64,000 bases of DNA from Hymenobacter puniceus (GCF_014333525.1 NZ_JACSCX010000002.1:784350-848349); one strand, 5' to 3'; shown: positions 16,938 to 25,421, numbered from the stretch's first letter. The notes: a model not told the origin generated them from the letters alone. Numbers and translations are program-made.

Positions 16938-17687
16938 CTAAAGGCTAAGTAGTTCGCGGAACCGGGCGGACTGCTGCCGAGATACTTCCACCTCGGGGCC
17001 GCCCCGCAACCGGATTTTGAGGGTGCTGCTAAACCAGGGCTCAATGCCTTCGATCCACTTCAGGTTGATAATCTGCTGGCGGTTGGCGCGGAAAAACACG
17101 CGGGAATCGAGGCGCTGCTCCAGGTGCTGCAGGGTCCGCGGAATCAGGGGGCGGTGCTGCTCGAAGTAGATCTGGGTGTAGCTGCCATTGATTTCGAAGA
17201 GCCGAATGTCGGACAAGCGCACAAACCAGCACCGTTCCCCATCTTTCACAAACACCTGGTCGTGCTCGGTTAACAGGGTGGGTGCGGGCTCATTGGGCAG
17301 GGCCGCCGACGCAGGTGTTGGCGCCTCGGCGGCCGGCATCAGCTTGGCCCGCGCCTTTTCCAGCGCGGCGGCCAGGCGGCTTTCCTGCACGGGCTTCAAG
17401 AGGTAGTCGAGGGCATTTACCTCAAAAGCCCGCAGCGCATACTCGTCGTAGGCGGTGGTGAAGACGACGTGCGGTGCCGCTTCCAGTGAGGCCAGCAGCT
17501 CGAAGCCGGTTTCGCCGGGCATATGGATATCGAGCAGCAGCAGGTCGGGGCGCAGCTCCTGCAGGCGCGTGCGGGCCTCGGCGGCGTGGCGGGCTTCGCC
17601 TACTACCGTCACGTCGGGAAAGGCCTGCAGCAGGTGGCGCAGTTCGGTGCGGGCCAGCCGCGAGTCATCAACGAGCAGAACGTTCAC
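16938..17687 (-). CDS. LytTR-family response regulator
   Basis: 249 residues. N-terminal receiver domain with acidic pocket Asp7/Asp8 and phospho-acceptor Asp53 (LLLLDIHMPG), Thr in FTTAYDEYALRAF, and Lys in YLLKPV. An Ala/Pro linker (about 118-145) leads to a C-terminal LytTR DNA-binding domain (about 150-249) with FFRANRQQIINLKWIEGIEP. It is encoded just downstream of a LytS-type histidine kinase, its likely partner. The kinase-regulator gap of 84 bases holds a fragment of a repeat. Confidence 0.95.
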   Translation of the reverse strand: MNVLLVDDSRLARTELRHLLQAFPDVTVVGEARHAAEARTRLQELRPDLLLLDIHMPGETGFELLASLEAAPHVVFTTAYDEYALRAFEVNALDYLLKPVQESRLAAALEKARAKLMPAAEAPTPASAALPNEPAPTLLTEHDQVFVKDGERCWFVRLSDIRLFEINGSYTQIYFEQHRPLIPRTLQHLEQRLDSRVFFRANRQQIINLKWIEGIEPWFSSTLKIRLRGGPEVEVSRQQSARFRELLSL

Positions 17688-17737
17688 AGAAGAGAAGTGA
17701 TGAGGGGATGAGGTGACGGGGTGAATGGGAAATATTC

Positions 17738-17757
17738 TGTCATCCTGAGCTTGCGAA
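17738..17757. repeat. single remnant of a GTCAT..TGAGCTTGC repeat
   Basis: TGTCATCCTGAGCTTGCGAA shares the TGAGCTTGC core with the paired repeats at 21902, 35846 and 57359. Only one arm is present. Confidence 0.3.
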
Positions 17758-17771
17758 TGCTGGCAGCAAGC

Positions 17772-18854
17772 CTATGCTGGCAGCGCCTCGGCCCGCACCG
17801 GCAGGCGCAGGTGGGCTACCACGGTGTTGGGCTCGGTGGGGTCGTTGCGGATGTCGAGGTGGGCAGCGGGGCCGAACAGCAAGGCCAGCCGCTCGCGGGC
17901 GTTGCGCACGCCTACGCCATCGTGGTTGGGCGGCGGCTGGTAGCGGCCAGTGTTCCGGACGCTCACGTGCAGCTGGCTGGCTCCGTCGAGCTGGGCCGTG
18001 AGCTGAATGCTGCCGCCTTCGGGCCGTGGGGCCAGGCCATGCTTGATGGCATTTTCGACGAGCAGCTGCAGCGTCATGGGTGGCAAAAGCACTTCCCGGG
18101 CGGCCGGATCGACATCGAGCGTGTACGTGAGGCGCTCTTCCAGCTGCAGGGCTTCCAGCTGCAGGTAGTGCTCCACAATCTCCAGCTCGCGGCTCAGCGG
18201 CACTTGCTCGGCCGAGTTCAGCTGAATGGAGTAGCGCAACAGGTCCGACAGGTGCGTCATCATGTCGCGGGCGCGGGCCGGATTTTCAATCACCAGCGCC
18301 CGGATGTTGTTGAGGCCGTTGAATAGAAAATGCGGGTTGATCTGGGCTTTGAGAGTGCGCATTTCCGCTTCCTGCACCGCGGCGGCCAGCCGCCACTTAT
18401 CTACTTCGGCCTGCTTGTAGCGGTGGAAAAAGTGCCAGCCAAAATAGAAGCCCGCCCACAGCCACAGCATAAAGTTGACGTTAAGCGAATAGCCCAGAAA
18501 CTGCGCCCAGCCGTGTGGCCGCCCATCCGGACTAGGCCGCACCACCCAAAGCAGCAGCGCCCAGATAATAACCTGGCTGAGCACCGACAGCAGCGCATTG
18601 GTCAGGAGCAGGCGCCCCAGCAGCGGCAGCGGCGGTAGCTGTTCCCAGCCATTGGCCCGAATGTGGTAGCGCAACGCGTGCGACAGCCCCATGACGGGCA
18701 GTACAATGGCAGTAACGATAAGTACCAGCTCGGCGGAAAACCGTCCGAATACTGAAAACACGAACAGGTTGAAAACGAAATACAGGCTCCATCCAACCAA
18801 TTGCGCACGCCAGTAGAGGCGGCTGGGAGCGGGCACAGAAACGTAGGAGAACAT
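17772..18854 (-). CDS. LytS-type sensor histidine kinase
   Basis: 360 residues. About four membrane helices occupy residues 15-145 with almost no extracytoplasmic domain, so the stimulus is probably sensed in the membrane or by the neighbouring membrane protein. The PF06580 phospho-acceptor region reads AQINPHFLFNGLNNIRAL with His175. The HATPase region has LLVENAIKHGL and a glycine loop GVGVRNARERLALLFG. It lies in an operon: the DUF7010-like membrane protein gene ends 18 bases upstream and the LytTR regulator follows. Confidence 0.95.
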   Translation of the reverse strand: MFSYVSVPAPSRLYWRAQLVGWSLYFVFNLFVFSVFGRFSAELVLIVTAIVLPVMGLSHALRYHIRANGWEQLPPLPLLGRLLLTNALLSVLSQVIIWALLLWVVRPSPDGRPHGWAQFLGYSLNVNFMLWLWAGFYFGWHFFHRYKQAEVDKWRLAAAVQEAEMRTLKAQINPHFLFNGLNNIRALVIENPARARDMMTHLSDLLRYSIQLNSAEQVPLSRELEIVEHYLQLEALQLEERLTYTLDVDPAAREVLLPPMTLQLLVENAIKHGLAPRPEGGSIQLTAQLDGASQLHVSVRNTGRYQPPPNHDGVGVRNARERLALLFGPAAHLDIRNDPTEPNTVVAHLRLPVRAEALPA

Positions 18855-18872
18855 AGCCGTACTATGTTGCTG

Positions 18873-19457
18873 CTATTGGCCGGCCAGCGGGGTGAGATCA
18901 TACGCCTGCCGGTTGCGCCGATAGGAGAGCAGCAGCAGCCCACCCAGTACCAGCAGCGCCCCGGCCACAAACGCTGGTATCAGGTACAGGTTGGGCGCGG
19001 CCACGCGCAGCCCCAGTATCAGGCAGCCCACCGGAATCAGGCCGGCCATGAATGCGTAGGGCCAGGCCCGATAAAACCACGCGTACGGAAAGAAATGCGC
19101 CCCCGTGATGATGCCGTAGGTCATGATGAAATGCTGCGGGTAGCGGCTGAACATAAACATCAGGAACGGGAAGTAGAACAATTGCGCAAAGTTCAGCCAC
19201 AACCCCAGCGGCTGCAATGGGTTGTGCGGCAGCTTCCAGGTGGTACCAAACACCTTGGACAGCAGGCCCGCCAGCGGCAGCGTAGCCGAACCCACAAAAA
19301 AGGTGATAAAGCTGTTTTGGGTGGCCGGGTTAGGCAGCGTCCAGATGAAAGCAATAGCCAGCCAGATGACTGTAGCTGCTACAATGAAGTCCAGCCCGTT
19401 CTTGGCTTTTACCGACAATTCCAGCTGCAGCGCGGTGAATTCCTGCGTGAGTGACAT
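18873..19457 (-). CDS. six-helix membrane protein, possibly DUF7010 family
   Basis: 194 residues with about six hydrophobic segments, including LDFIVAATVIWLAIAFIW, FITFFVGSATLPLAGLL, LWLNFAQLFYFPFLMFMF and LYLIPAFVAGALLVLGGLLLLSY. The phrase PHNPLQPLGLWLNFAQLFYFPFLMFM and the MTYGIITGAHFFPYAWFYR stretch suggest the DUF7010 family, though this match is from memory. It is the first gene of the LytS-LytTR operon, so it could be a sensed partner or an effector of that system. Confidence 0.75.
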   Translation of the reverse strand: MSLTQEFTALQLELSVKAKNGLDFIVAATVIWLAIAFIWTLPNPATQNSFITFFVGSATLPLAGLLSKVFGTTWKLPHNPLQPLGLWLNFAQLFYFPFLMFMFSRYPQHFIMTYGIITGAHFFPYAWFYRAWPYAFMAGLIPVGCLILGLRVAAPNLYLIPAFVAGALLVLGGLLLLSYRRNRQAYDLTPLAGQ

Positions 19458-19519
19458 AATTACTGATAACTAGGAGGGAAGAGGTAGAGAGAGAGTGAAA
19501 CGCTTCGGAAAGATAGTTT

Positions 19520-20461
19520 TTACTTTTTCGCTACATAATGCTGCTGCAGGAAGGCATCCGTCAGCTGGTAAAACCAGGCGGTGTCGTCGTACATGAGAAA
19601 ATGGCGGCCGGCCTCCGACATTTCGATGCGGTGCTGGGGCAGCTTGGCGTACTGCTGCTCGAACACGGCCCGGGTGCTTTCCTTGGTAGAGCCGTACGCT
19701 TTGTAGGCGGCCCAGGCGCCTAACACCAGCACGGGCTGCTGCACGCGGGCAATATCCTGGCGCAGATCGGTCGTGAACAGGTCGTACATGGCTTGCGCCA
19801 CGGTGGCTGGGTCGGAGGCCACGCTCCAGCGGGCCGTCTGGGTGATGCGGGCAGTGTCCTGCATCATGGTAGCGCTCATCTGACGGGCCGCCGCCATCGT
19901 CATAGCGCCGCTGGCCATCTGCTTGCGCATACCTTCGGCCATGGGTTTGGCACCTTCGGCAGTTTGGGCGGGGTTCTGCACGGCGGCCAGAAACGGTAGC
20001 GAGTCCACAATCACCAGCGGCCCGATGGCCTCCGGCTGGGTGGTACTCAGCCACAAGCCCATAAAGCCGCCCAGGCTGTGGCCCACCACCACGGGCTTGC
20101 TTAGCTTCTGGGTTTTGATGTACGCCAGCAGCTGGTCGCGCACGTTTTGCAGCAGCTGGTTGGTGGAGGCCGGCGCCGCGGTGCCCCCAAAGCCGGCCAG
20201 ACTGATGATGTGGCACTGATACTGGCGCTGGTAGCGGGCCACGGTTTCGTCCCAGACAGCGCCGGGACAGGTGAGGCCCGGAATCAGCAGCATGGGCCGG
20301 CCTTTGCCCACCACGCGCACCGTGAAGTTGGGGTGCGCGGCTGGGGCATCGGCGGTGCCGATGCCGGCACTTGGAGCCGTTGGAGCGGCGGCAATGGCAG
20401 GAGCAGCAGTGGCCAGCAGCAGGGCGGCGCAGACGGGGCGGAGGAAGGCGGTCAGGTTCAT
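19520..20461 (-). CDS. periplasmic alpha/beta hydrolase
   Basis: 313 residues from MNLTAFLRPV. Signal peptide 1-25 (CAALLLATAAPAIAA) and an Ala/Pro-rich stretch precede the fold. The oxyanion region is MLLIPGLTCPG, the nucleophile elbow is GHSLGG, and the likely catalytic His is in EAGRHFLMYDD. The helical lid (about 185-245) is Met/Ala-rich. The acid residue is not obvious. The substrate is unknown; relatives include esterases and lactonases. The longer frame to 20746 is rejected because a -7 box at 20501-20508 lies inside it. Confidence 0.88.
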   Translation of the reverse strand: MNLTAFLRPVCAALLLATAAPAIAAAPTAPSAGIGTADAPAAHPNFTVRVVGKGRPMLLIPGLTCPGAVWDETVARYQRQYQCHIISLAGFGGTAAPASTNQLLQNVRDQLLAYIKTQKLSKPVVVGHSLGGFMGLWLSTTQPEAIGPLVIVDSLPFLAAVQNPAQTAEGAKPMAEGMRKQMASGAMTMAAARQMSATMMQDTARITQTARWSVASDPATVAQAMYDLFTTDLRQDIARVQQPVLVLGAWAAYKAYGSTKESTRAVFEQQYAKLPQHRIEMSEAGRHFLMYDDTAWFYQLTDAFLQQHYVAKK

Positions 20462-20500
20462 GGCAGAAGAGTTGGCAGGGTGAAAGGTTGATTTCTGTTT

Positions 20501-20543
20501 CAAACCTACCTCGCCAACGGCCCCGCTGAAACCGGTTTTCAGC
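20501..20543 (-). promoter_or_regulatory. promoter and candidate operator of the alpha/beta hydrolase
   Basis: Minus-strand TAGGTTTG at 20508-20501 is a perfect -7 box. GCTGAAACCGGTTTTCAGC at 20525-20543, where the -33 box should lie, is a near-perfect palindrome and could bind a regulator. The remainder of the 370-base gap 20462-20831 holds another CAACCGG/CCGGTTG pair (20628-20652) and the terminator at 20739-20782. Confidence 0.4.
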
Positions 20544-20738
20544 GAACGGTAAATCCGACCGCCGAACTGCTGGTTTTGCCAACCGAACGGATTCGCTGGC
20601 CTGCTCTTTTCACCGCTGCAAGTCTCCCAACCGGAATATGGCCGCCCGGTTGCCTCATACCTCCAGCGAGTCGGCAGGCAGCAACCAATCAAACGCCCAC
20701 GCCCACGGACCAGACAAGTAGAGCAAGGTGGTGGGCCC

Positions 20739-20782
20739 ACACACAAAGAGGACCCGCCGGCTGGCAGGTCCTCTTTGTGTGT
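20739..20782. terminator. long terminator hairpin
   Basis: 20739-20754 pairs perfectly with 20767-20782, and the inner GCC/GGC extends it around a GGCT loop with one mismatch. It terminates the coiled-coil gene at 20832 (minus strand). Confidence 0.8.
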
Positions 20783-20831
20783 TCAAGTATGCAGTAGTTG
20801 AGTAATCCGTCTGAAACGACGGCATCAGCGC

Positions 20832-21155
20832 TTAAATGATGTTGCGTAAATCCTGGCGCAGGTTCTCGATGCCCAGCCAGATTTCGTCCCAGGCGCTCCG
20901 GTCAGTGTCAGAGGTGGAGTGGGCTTCAGCGGACGAAGCCGGGGCCGTGCCGAGGCGCTCCTGCAGCTTCTGGCGCTTGGCTTCCAGGCTGGCAATGTGC
21001 TCGTGGTAAGTGTGCGAGGCGCCGGCGGTGGTAGCGTGGGCACGGTTGCGGAGCGTCTGGATCTTGCTTTCCAGCTCCGTCAGGGCCTGCCGAAGTGAGG
21101 CGTCAGACAGATTCTGGGGCGGACGAACGTGGTCGGGGGAAGGCAGCGTTGACAT
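20832..21155 (-). CDS. small coiled-coil protein, sll1863-like
   Basis: 107 residues from MSTLPSPDHV. Residues 25-75 form a predicted coiled coil (LRQALTELESKIQTLRNRA; HIASLEAKRQKLQERLG). The C-terminus WDEIWLGIENLRQDLRNII has the aromatic-acidic helix (W-E-x-G-x-x-x-L-x-x-x-L) seen at the end of small sll1863-type stress coiled-coil proteins. The match is by pattern only. No signal peptide. Confidence 0.65.
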   Translation of the reverse strand: MSTLPSPDHVRPPQNLSDASLRQALTELESKIQTLRNRAHATTAGASHTYHEHIASLEAKRQKLQERLGTAPASSAEAHSTSDTDRSAWDEIWLGIENLRQDLRNII

Positions 21156-21419
21156 AGCAGTATCAGTGAGGTGAGCAATGAAAGGTAGGTGAAGCGCTGA
21201 GCAGTGCACCAAGCAGCAGAAGCAAGCAGGTGGTATATCCTATCCTTGGCACGGCTGAATGGGGCATTCTTACTCTGTATTCCAAGATACAGCTTTCGGC
21301 CCTGAAAGGATACAGGCTATGTTACCAACATAAGCGCAATGCAAGCATAATACTGGCGTTACGGTGGGGCTTGGCAGAGACGGTAGCTTTGTGGGCCAAC
21401 CCGTTATGCTCAGCTGCTT

Positions 21420-21887
21420 ATGTTTCGTACTGCTACGCTTTTGCTGCCGCTTTCCTTACTGCTGCTGACTCCCCGCCTGCTGGCAGCCCAAACAGCCAGC
21501 GCCACCACGCTCATCGACTCCAACTCCAGCCACACCGGCTCGGATAGTCCTGTAGTGGCAGCGCCGCCAATGCTCTACCACGCCGCCGATGAAATGCCAG
21601 CCTTTCCAGGCGGCGCGCCGGCATTTCAGCGTTTCTTGCGCGACAAGCTCCAATACCCCGAGGAAGCGCTGCGGCGCAATCTGTCGGGCAAGGTGCACAT
21701 CAGCTTCGTGATAGATGAGCAGGGCCATATCCTCGACCCCAAAGTGGTGCGCGGCCTGGGCGGCGGCCTCGACGAAGAAGCGCTGCGCCTCGTGCGCATC
21801 ATGCCCTGGTGGACGCCCGGCCGTGTCGGCGGCCAGCCGGTGCGCGTGGCCTATACGCTGCCCATCGTGTTCCGGGCGCTGGAGTAG
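21420..21887 (+). CDS. secreted TonB C-terminal domain protein
   Basis: 155 residues. Signal peptide 1-23 (LLLPLSLLLLTPRLLAAQ), a Ser/Thr linker, then a TonB C-terminal domain at about 65-155: FQRFLRDKLQYPEEALRRNL, GKVHISFVIDEQGHI, and ALRLVRIMPWWTPG. Classical TonB has a proline-rich span and an N-terminal anchor; here the domain sits directly behind a cleavable signal, as in many Bacteroidota periplasmic TonB-domain proteins. It may couple to outer membrane receptors or bind peptidoglycan-side partners. No ExbB/ExbD nearby. Confidence 0.85.
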   Translation: MFRTATLLLPLSLLLLTPRLLAAQTASATTLIDSNSSHTGSDSPVVAAPPMLYHAADEMPAFPGGAPAFQRFLRDKLQYPEEALRRNLSGKVHISFVIDEQGHILDPKVVRGLGGGLDEEALRLVRIMPWWTPGRVGGQPVRVAYTLPIVFRALE

Positions 21888-21901
21888 AAGGTCAGGTAAA
21901 G

Positions 21902-22043
21902 GAACGACGTGCTGAGCTTGCCGCAGCTTCTCTCCCGCTTTGTTGAAACGTCCTTCCAAACAGCAGTACGCGAGATGCCTCGCACGCTCGGAATAACTCA
22001 GGTGAAGCGGTAGAGATGCTTCGGCAAGCTCAGCATGACATTC
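21902..22043. repeat. REPIN-like inverted pair, family 1, diverged copy
   Basis: Right arm 22007-22043 (GCGGTAGAGATGCTTCGGCA...) is almost identical to the right arm at 35904-35940. Left arm 21902-21938 is a diverged reverse complement. About 68 bases separate the arms. No transposase is nearby. Confidence 0.75.
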
Positions 22044-22059
22044 GAAGGTTTCCCGTAGC

Positions 22060-22623
22060 TTAATTTGCAATGGCCATCGGCACGCCCAGCTCCCGGGCCA
22101 GTGGTGCGGCGGCAGAAGCGTAGAGCAGCGCCAGCACTTCGTTGAGGGCGGGTTCCAGCTCTACCAGATAGTCGGGATGGAGCTTGCTGGCCTGGCGCAG
22201 CACTTCGTGGGTGCGGCGGGCCAGGTGCTGCAGCAGCGGCTGCGTGGGGCCGTGCAGGCGGGCCGTAGCTTCGGGCTGGTGGCGCAGCACGTTGCCCAGC
22301 AAACGTATCGTTAGCTCAATCTCGCCGAACGTGTCGCCGGTTACCTTGGCATGATAAGTTAAGCGGGCCTGCAGCTGCCGCACAATATGGAGCAGATCGT
22401 TGGGGGTTTGGTGGTAGCCGCGCACCGGATCATCGACTTGGGTGCGCAGGCGCTGGCGGCGGGTTTCCAGGGCGTCGGCATCGTCTTCCAGTTCCAGTAG
22501 CCGGTAGGTCAGCTGCTCAACCAGCACGGCATCCTGCGCCACGAGGCGCGTCAGGATCTGGTCTTTTTCCTTGGGAGGCAGGGCCAGCAGGGCTTTGCGG
22601 AGGTCGGGAGAAAGGGCGGGCAT
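22060..22623 (-). CDS. helical protein of unknown function
   Basis: 187 residues from MPALSPDLRKALLAL; the frame is open to 22803, but that extension runs into the next gene's end. The sequence is mostly alpha-helical: PPKEKDQILTRLVAQDAVLVEQLTYRLLEL near the N-terminus, then a helical bundle with repeated LL and RH pairs. No signal, membrane segment or cysteine. Regions such as KDQILTRLVAQDAVLVEQL look like proteins of the tetratricopeptide or HEAT-like type, but no family can be named. Expressed separately from the sugar dehydrogenase upstream (136-base gap). Confidence 0.65.
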   Translation of the reverse strand: MPALSPDLRKALLALPPKEKDQILTRLVAQDAVLVEQLTYRLLELEDDADALETRRQRLRTQVDDPVRGYHQTPNDLLHIVRQLQARLTYHAKVTGDTFGEIELTIRLLGNVLRHQPEATARLHGPTQPLLQHLARRTHEVLRQASKLHPDYLVELEPALNEVLALLYASAAAPLARELGVPMAIAN

Positions 22624-22759
22624 AGCAGGTGAATAACTCGGTAGGGTGTTACCAAACGCAACAGTAAAGTAGCAAAAACAGGCCTGCATGCCGGTTCGGC
22701 GCCCTGGGCACCCAACCAACATGCAGGCCACAATAGGTTTGGAAGCATAAGCCTCCAGA

Positions 22760-23977
22760 CTAGCTGCGTTTCTTTTTAGCGGGCTTGCCGCTGGCATACG
22801 CAATACGGTAAATCACGCCGTTGTCGTCGTCGGAAACCAGCAGCGCGCCATCGGCGGCCTGCACAATGGCGCAGGGCCGGCCGAACTGCGACTTGTCGTT
22901 TTCCACCAACCAGCCCGTGGCGAAATCCTCGAACTGCTGCGGCTGCCCCTGCTCGTTGAAGCGCACCCGCACAATTTTGTAGCCCGAGGGCTGGGCGCGG
23001 TTCCAGGAGCCGTGCATAGTCACGAAGGCGCTGTTCTTGTAGTCGGCGGGCAGCTGGGTGCTGCGGTTAAACACCAGCCCCAGCGGCGCCGAGTGGGCCT
23101 TGTAGAGCAGCAGCGGGCGCACGGCCTTGGCATCAAACTGCTCATACGACTCGCCGCTTTTGGGCTTGTTGGCCGGGTAGGGCTTGCCGTCGGCAATGAT
23201 GGACGGCCAGCCGTAGTTAGCGCCCTGCTTGAGCTGGTTGAACTCTTCCTGCTGGTCTTCGTCGCCGAGCCAATCGATGCCGTGGTCCATGCCGAACAGG
23301 GCCTTCGTGGTCGGGTGCCAGTCGAAGCCGATGGTGTTGCGTAGGCCGGTGGCGTAGATGCGGCGCCCCGAGCCATCGGTGTTGATTTGCAGCAGGGTTG
23401 CGCTTTCGGGGTTATCTTCGTCACAGGCGTTGCAGGTGCTGCCCACCGAGAGGTAGAGCTGGCCATCGGGCCCGAACTGCAGGGTGCGGTTGGCGTGCTG
23501 GCCGGCGTCGGGCAGGTCGGTGTAAAGCGTTTTCAGCTCGCCCAGCGTGCCGTCGGCCTTCACGTCGGCCACGTACAGCTCGCGCACGGCGGCCATATAC
23601 AGCTTGCCGTCCTTGAGGGCGAGGCCGTGCAGATGGGGCTTCTGAGCTACTTGCTGCGTCACCTCCACTTTGCCGTCTTTGTTGGCGTCGCGCAGCAAGG
23701 TCACGGTGCCTTTCACGCGGTTGCTCACGTACAGGTCGCCGTTGGGGGCCTGCGCCAACATGCGCGGCGCATCCAAGCCCTCGGCGTATTTACTGACCGT
23801 GAAGCCGGCCGGCACTTTCAGCGAGGCTACCCGCTCGGGTGTGGCGGGCAGCTTCTTGGGCAGGTAGATGTTGCCCGTCATCTGAAACGGCGTAGCCTCG
23901 GGCGGCACATTCTGGGCAGTAGCAGTAGTGAAGCCGGCAAACAAGGCCGTAGCAAGCAGGAGTGGAGATTTGGTCAT
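22760..23977 (-). CDS. PQQ-type sorbosone/glucose dehydrogenase-like beta-propeller
   Basis: 405 residues from MTKSPLLLATALFAG. Signal peptide to about 22 (TTATAQ). The rest is a six-bladed propeller of the L-sorbosone dehydrogenase / soluble PQQ glucose dehydrogenase class: GFTVSKYAEGLDAPRMLAQ, HLHGLALKDGKLYMAA, QHANRTLQFGPDGQLYLSVG, GLRNTIGFDWHP, and DHGIDWLGDEDQQEEFNQL. The Cys pair STCNACDED may form a vicinal-type disulfide. A basic tail KPAKKKRS ends the protein. It would act in the periplasm; no PQQ biosynthesis genes are in the window. Confidence 0.88.
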   Translation of the reverse strand: MTKSPLLLATALFAGFTTATAQNVPPEATPFQMTGNIYLPKKLPATPERVASLKVPAGFTVSKYAEGLDAPRMLAQAPNGDLYVSNRVKGTVTLLRDANKDGKVEVTQQVAQKPHLHGLALKDGKLYMAAVRELYVADVKADGTLGELKTLYTDLPDAGQHANRTLQFGPDGQLYLSVGSTCNACDEDNPESATLLQINTDGSGRRIYATGLRNTIGFDWHPTTKALFGMDHGIDWLGDEDQQEEFNQLKQGANYGWPSIIADGKPYPANKPKSGESYEQFDAKAVRPLLLYKAHSAPLGLVFNRSTQLPADYKNSAFVTMHGSWNRAQPSGYKIVRVRFNEQGQPQQFEDFATGWLVENDKSQFGRPCAIVQAADGALLVSDDDNGVIYRIAYASGKPAKKKRS

Positions 23978-24044
23978 GGAAAATCGAAGGGAAGTGTAGT
24001 CCCTGTTCAACTCCCATTCCGGCGCCGGGGTTACAGCCCATCTT

Positions 24045-24716
24045 TCACCCCAGCCACCAACGCCGCCCCAACCGCACAGCAGACAGCAGCGCCATCAGTA
24101 GCAACAGTAGCGTAGAGTTGCGCCAGTCGGGAGCTAGTAACTCGGCCAGTGGAAAAGAAAAGGGCGCGTATAATTCAGGCAGATGCGTGCTGTAATAGCT
24201 AGTGCCACATAAAAATTGATAGGGTTTAGGCTTGTTTTTGAAGGCGTACAATGCAGTGGAATGCGGTTGAAAGTCAAGCCACCATGTGGTAATATCATTC
24301 CGATCCAACAAATCAATTGCCGAAACTAGATTCCCATAAGTTGCATCAGAATCAAATGATATTTTGAGTCCTAAGCGGTAAGTTGAATCCGCGCGTAACC
24401 GTTCTGCATCCAGGTTGCTTTGCTGGTAACCGAAGTAATCAACCAGCGAGTTGCCGGAAAAGCTAGTTGATTGCCACTGTCGAAACTGCGCTAGCTGCAG
24501 CTCTGCAGAATAAACAGGAGGAATGAACTGCCAATACTCGGATGTGTGTACGGGCACAGCCGTAATTTGCATCACAGACTCCGGCCGTTCCATCCCCCGC
24601 ATCTGCGGCAGCGCCACGCAGCCCAGCCACAGTAGCCACGCCAGCGCCAGCAGGCCCGGCGGGAACAGCAGCGGCCGGCGGTGGCGGCGGACTAGGTGGA
24701 GCTTCACGGTCTGCAT
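24045..24716 (-). CDS. membrane protein with N- and C-terminal helices
   Basis: 223 residues. An N-terminal helix (RRPLLFPPGLLALAWLLWLGCVALP) and a C-terminal helix (STLLLLLMALLSAVRLG) flank an extracytoplasmic domain. The middle segment NLVSAIDLLDRNDITTWWLDF faintly recalls ExbD-like domains. The gene lies 22 bases downstream of the outer membrane protein gene at 24739 and shares with it the motif RPLLLFPPGL. The middle of the gene (about 24170-24520) is more AT-rich than its surroundings. The function is unknown. Confidence 0.65.
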   Translation of the reverse strand: MQTVKLHLVRRHRRPLLFPPGLLALAWLLWLGCVALPQMRGMERPESVMQITAVPVHTSEYWQFIPPVYSAELQLAQFRQWQSTSFSGNSLVDYFGYQQSNLDAERLRADSTYRLGLKISFDSDATYGNLVSAIDLLDRNDITTWWLDFQPHSTALYAFKNKPKPYQFLCGTSYYSTHLPELYAPFSFPLAELLAPDWRNSTLLLLLMALLSAVRLGRRWWLG

Positions 24717-24738
24717 GGTAGCATATAGAACGGGTGAC

Positions 24739-25374
24739 TCACTTTTTTAAACGTACGCCCACAGTAAAACCCGCCCGCAGCCACAGAAAAGCTGATTTTT
24801 GGCTGAACGAAGGATTGGTGTATTGGGGCGTTTGCCAACGGTACGCCGGCCCGGCAAATGCATCCAGGGTAAGCCGCGAGAATAGTTGCTGATAGCCGAA
24901 CAGTACGCCGGCTTCCTGTTCCGTGCGTGTGTCTCGCACAGCACCAGGAGGTGGCACGTCACCCAAACCCAGCTTCAACCGGCCCACACCCACAAAAGGG
25001 CCTACGAAAAAACCGGTTTGGGGCTGGGCAGGAGTGAAGTAGTATCGATAGTCAAGATATAGCTTAGGGCCGTTGTCCGGCTCCTGATCCTGCGCCCGGA
25101 AGTGACGGTAGCTGCCCGTGAGCTGCAGCGCTGAGTGCGGCGTCAGGCCCACTTCCAGCCCCAGGCTGGCCGATAGCGGAATCCGGTCGTCTATGGAGAG
25201 CAGGGGGTTAGCGCTGGCTTTCACAGTTATGGTCTGAGCCGAAACCGGATGCGCAAATGCAAACGGCAGCAGAGCTAATAAGGCGCCGCCAGCAAATAGT
25301 TGGGCCCGTAAGCCCGGCGGAAACAGCAACAGCGGGCGAGGGTAGCGAAACAAACAGAGTCTAGGGAGCAGCAT
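24739..25374 (-). CDS. outer membrane beta-barrel protein, DUF3575-like
   Basis: 211 residues from MLLPRLCLFRYPRP. A membrane-spanning signal (LFAGGALLALLPFAFAHPVSAQ, cleavage near residue 44) precedes a small beta-barrel: alternating strands such as SALQLTGSYRHFRAQ, PKLYLDYRYYFTP, GFFVGPFVGVGRLKLG and FLWLRAGFTVGVRLKK with a C-terminal aromatic-type strand. The strand SASLGLEVGLTPHSALQLTG fits the DUF3575 pattern. Before the signal lies RPLLLFPPGL, also seen in the next gene. Probably cotranscribed with 24045-24716. Confidence 0.75.
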   Translation of the reverse strand: MLLPRLCLFRYPRPLLLFPPGLRAQLFAGGALLALLPFAFAHPVSAQTITVKASANPLLSIDDRIPLSASLGLEVGLTPHSALQLTGSYRHFRAQDQEPDNGPKLYLDYRYYFTPAQPQTGFFVGPFVGVGRLKLGLGDVPPPGAVRDTRTEQEAGVLFGYQQLFSRLTLDAFAGPAYRWQTPQYTNPSFSQKSAFLWLRAGFTVGVRLKK

Positions 25375-25421
25375 AGTGGGGTGCAATAAAGAATAGCACT
25401 GAAATATCAGCAATTCTCTAC

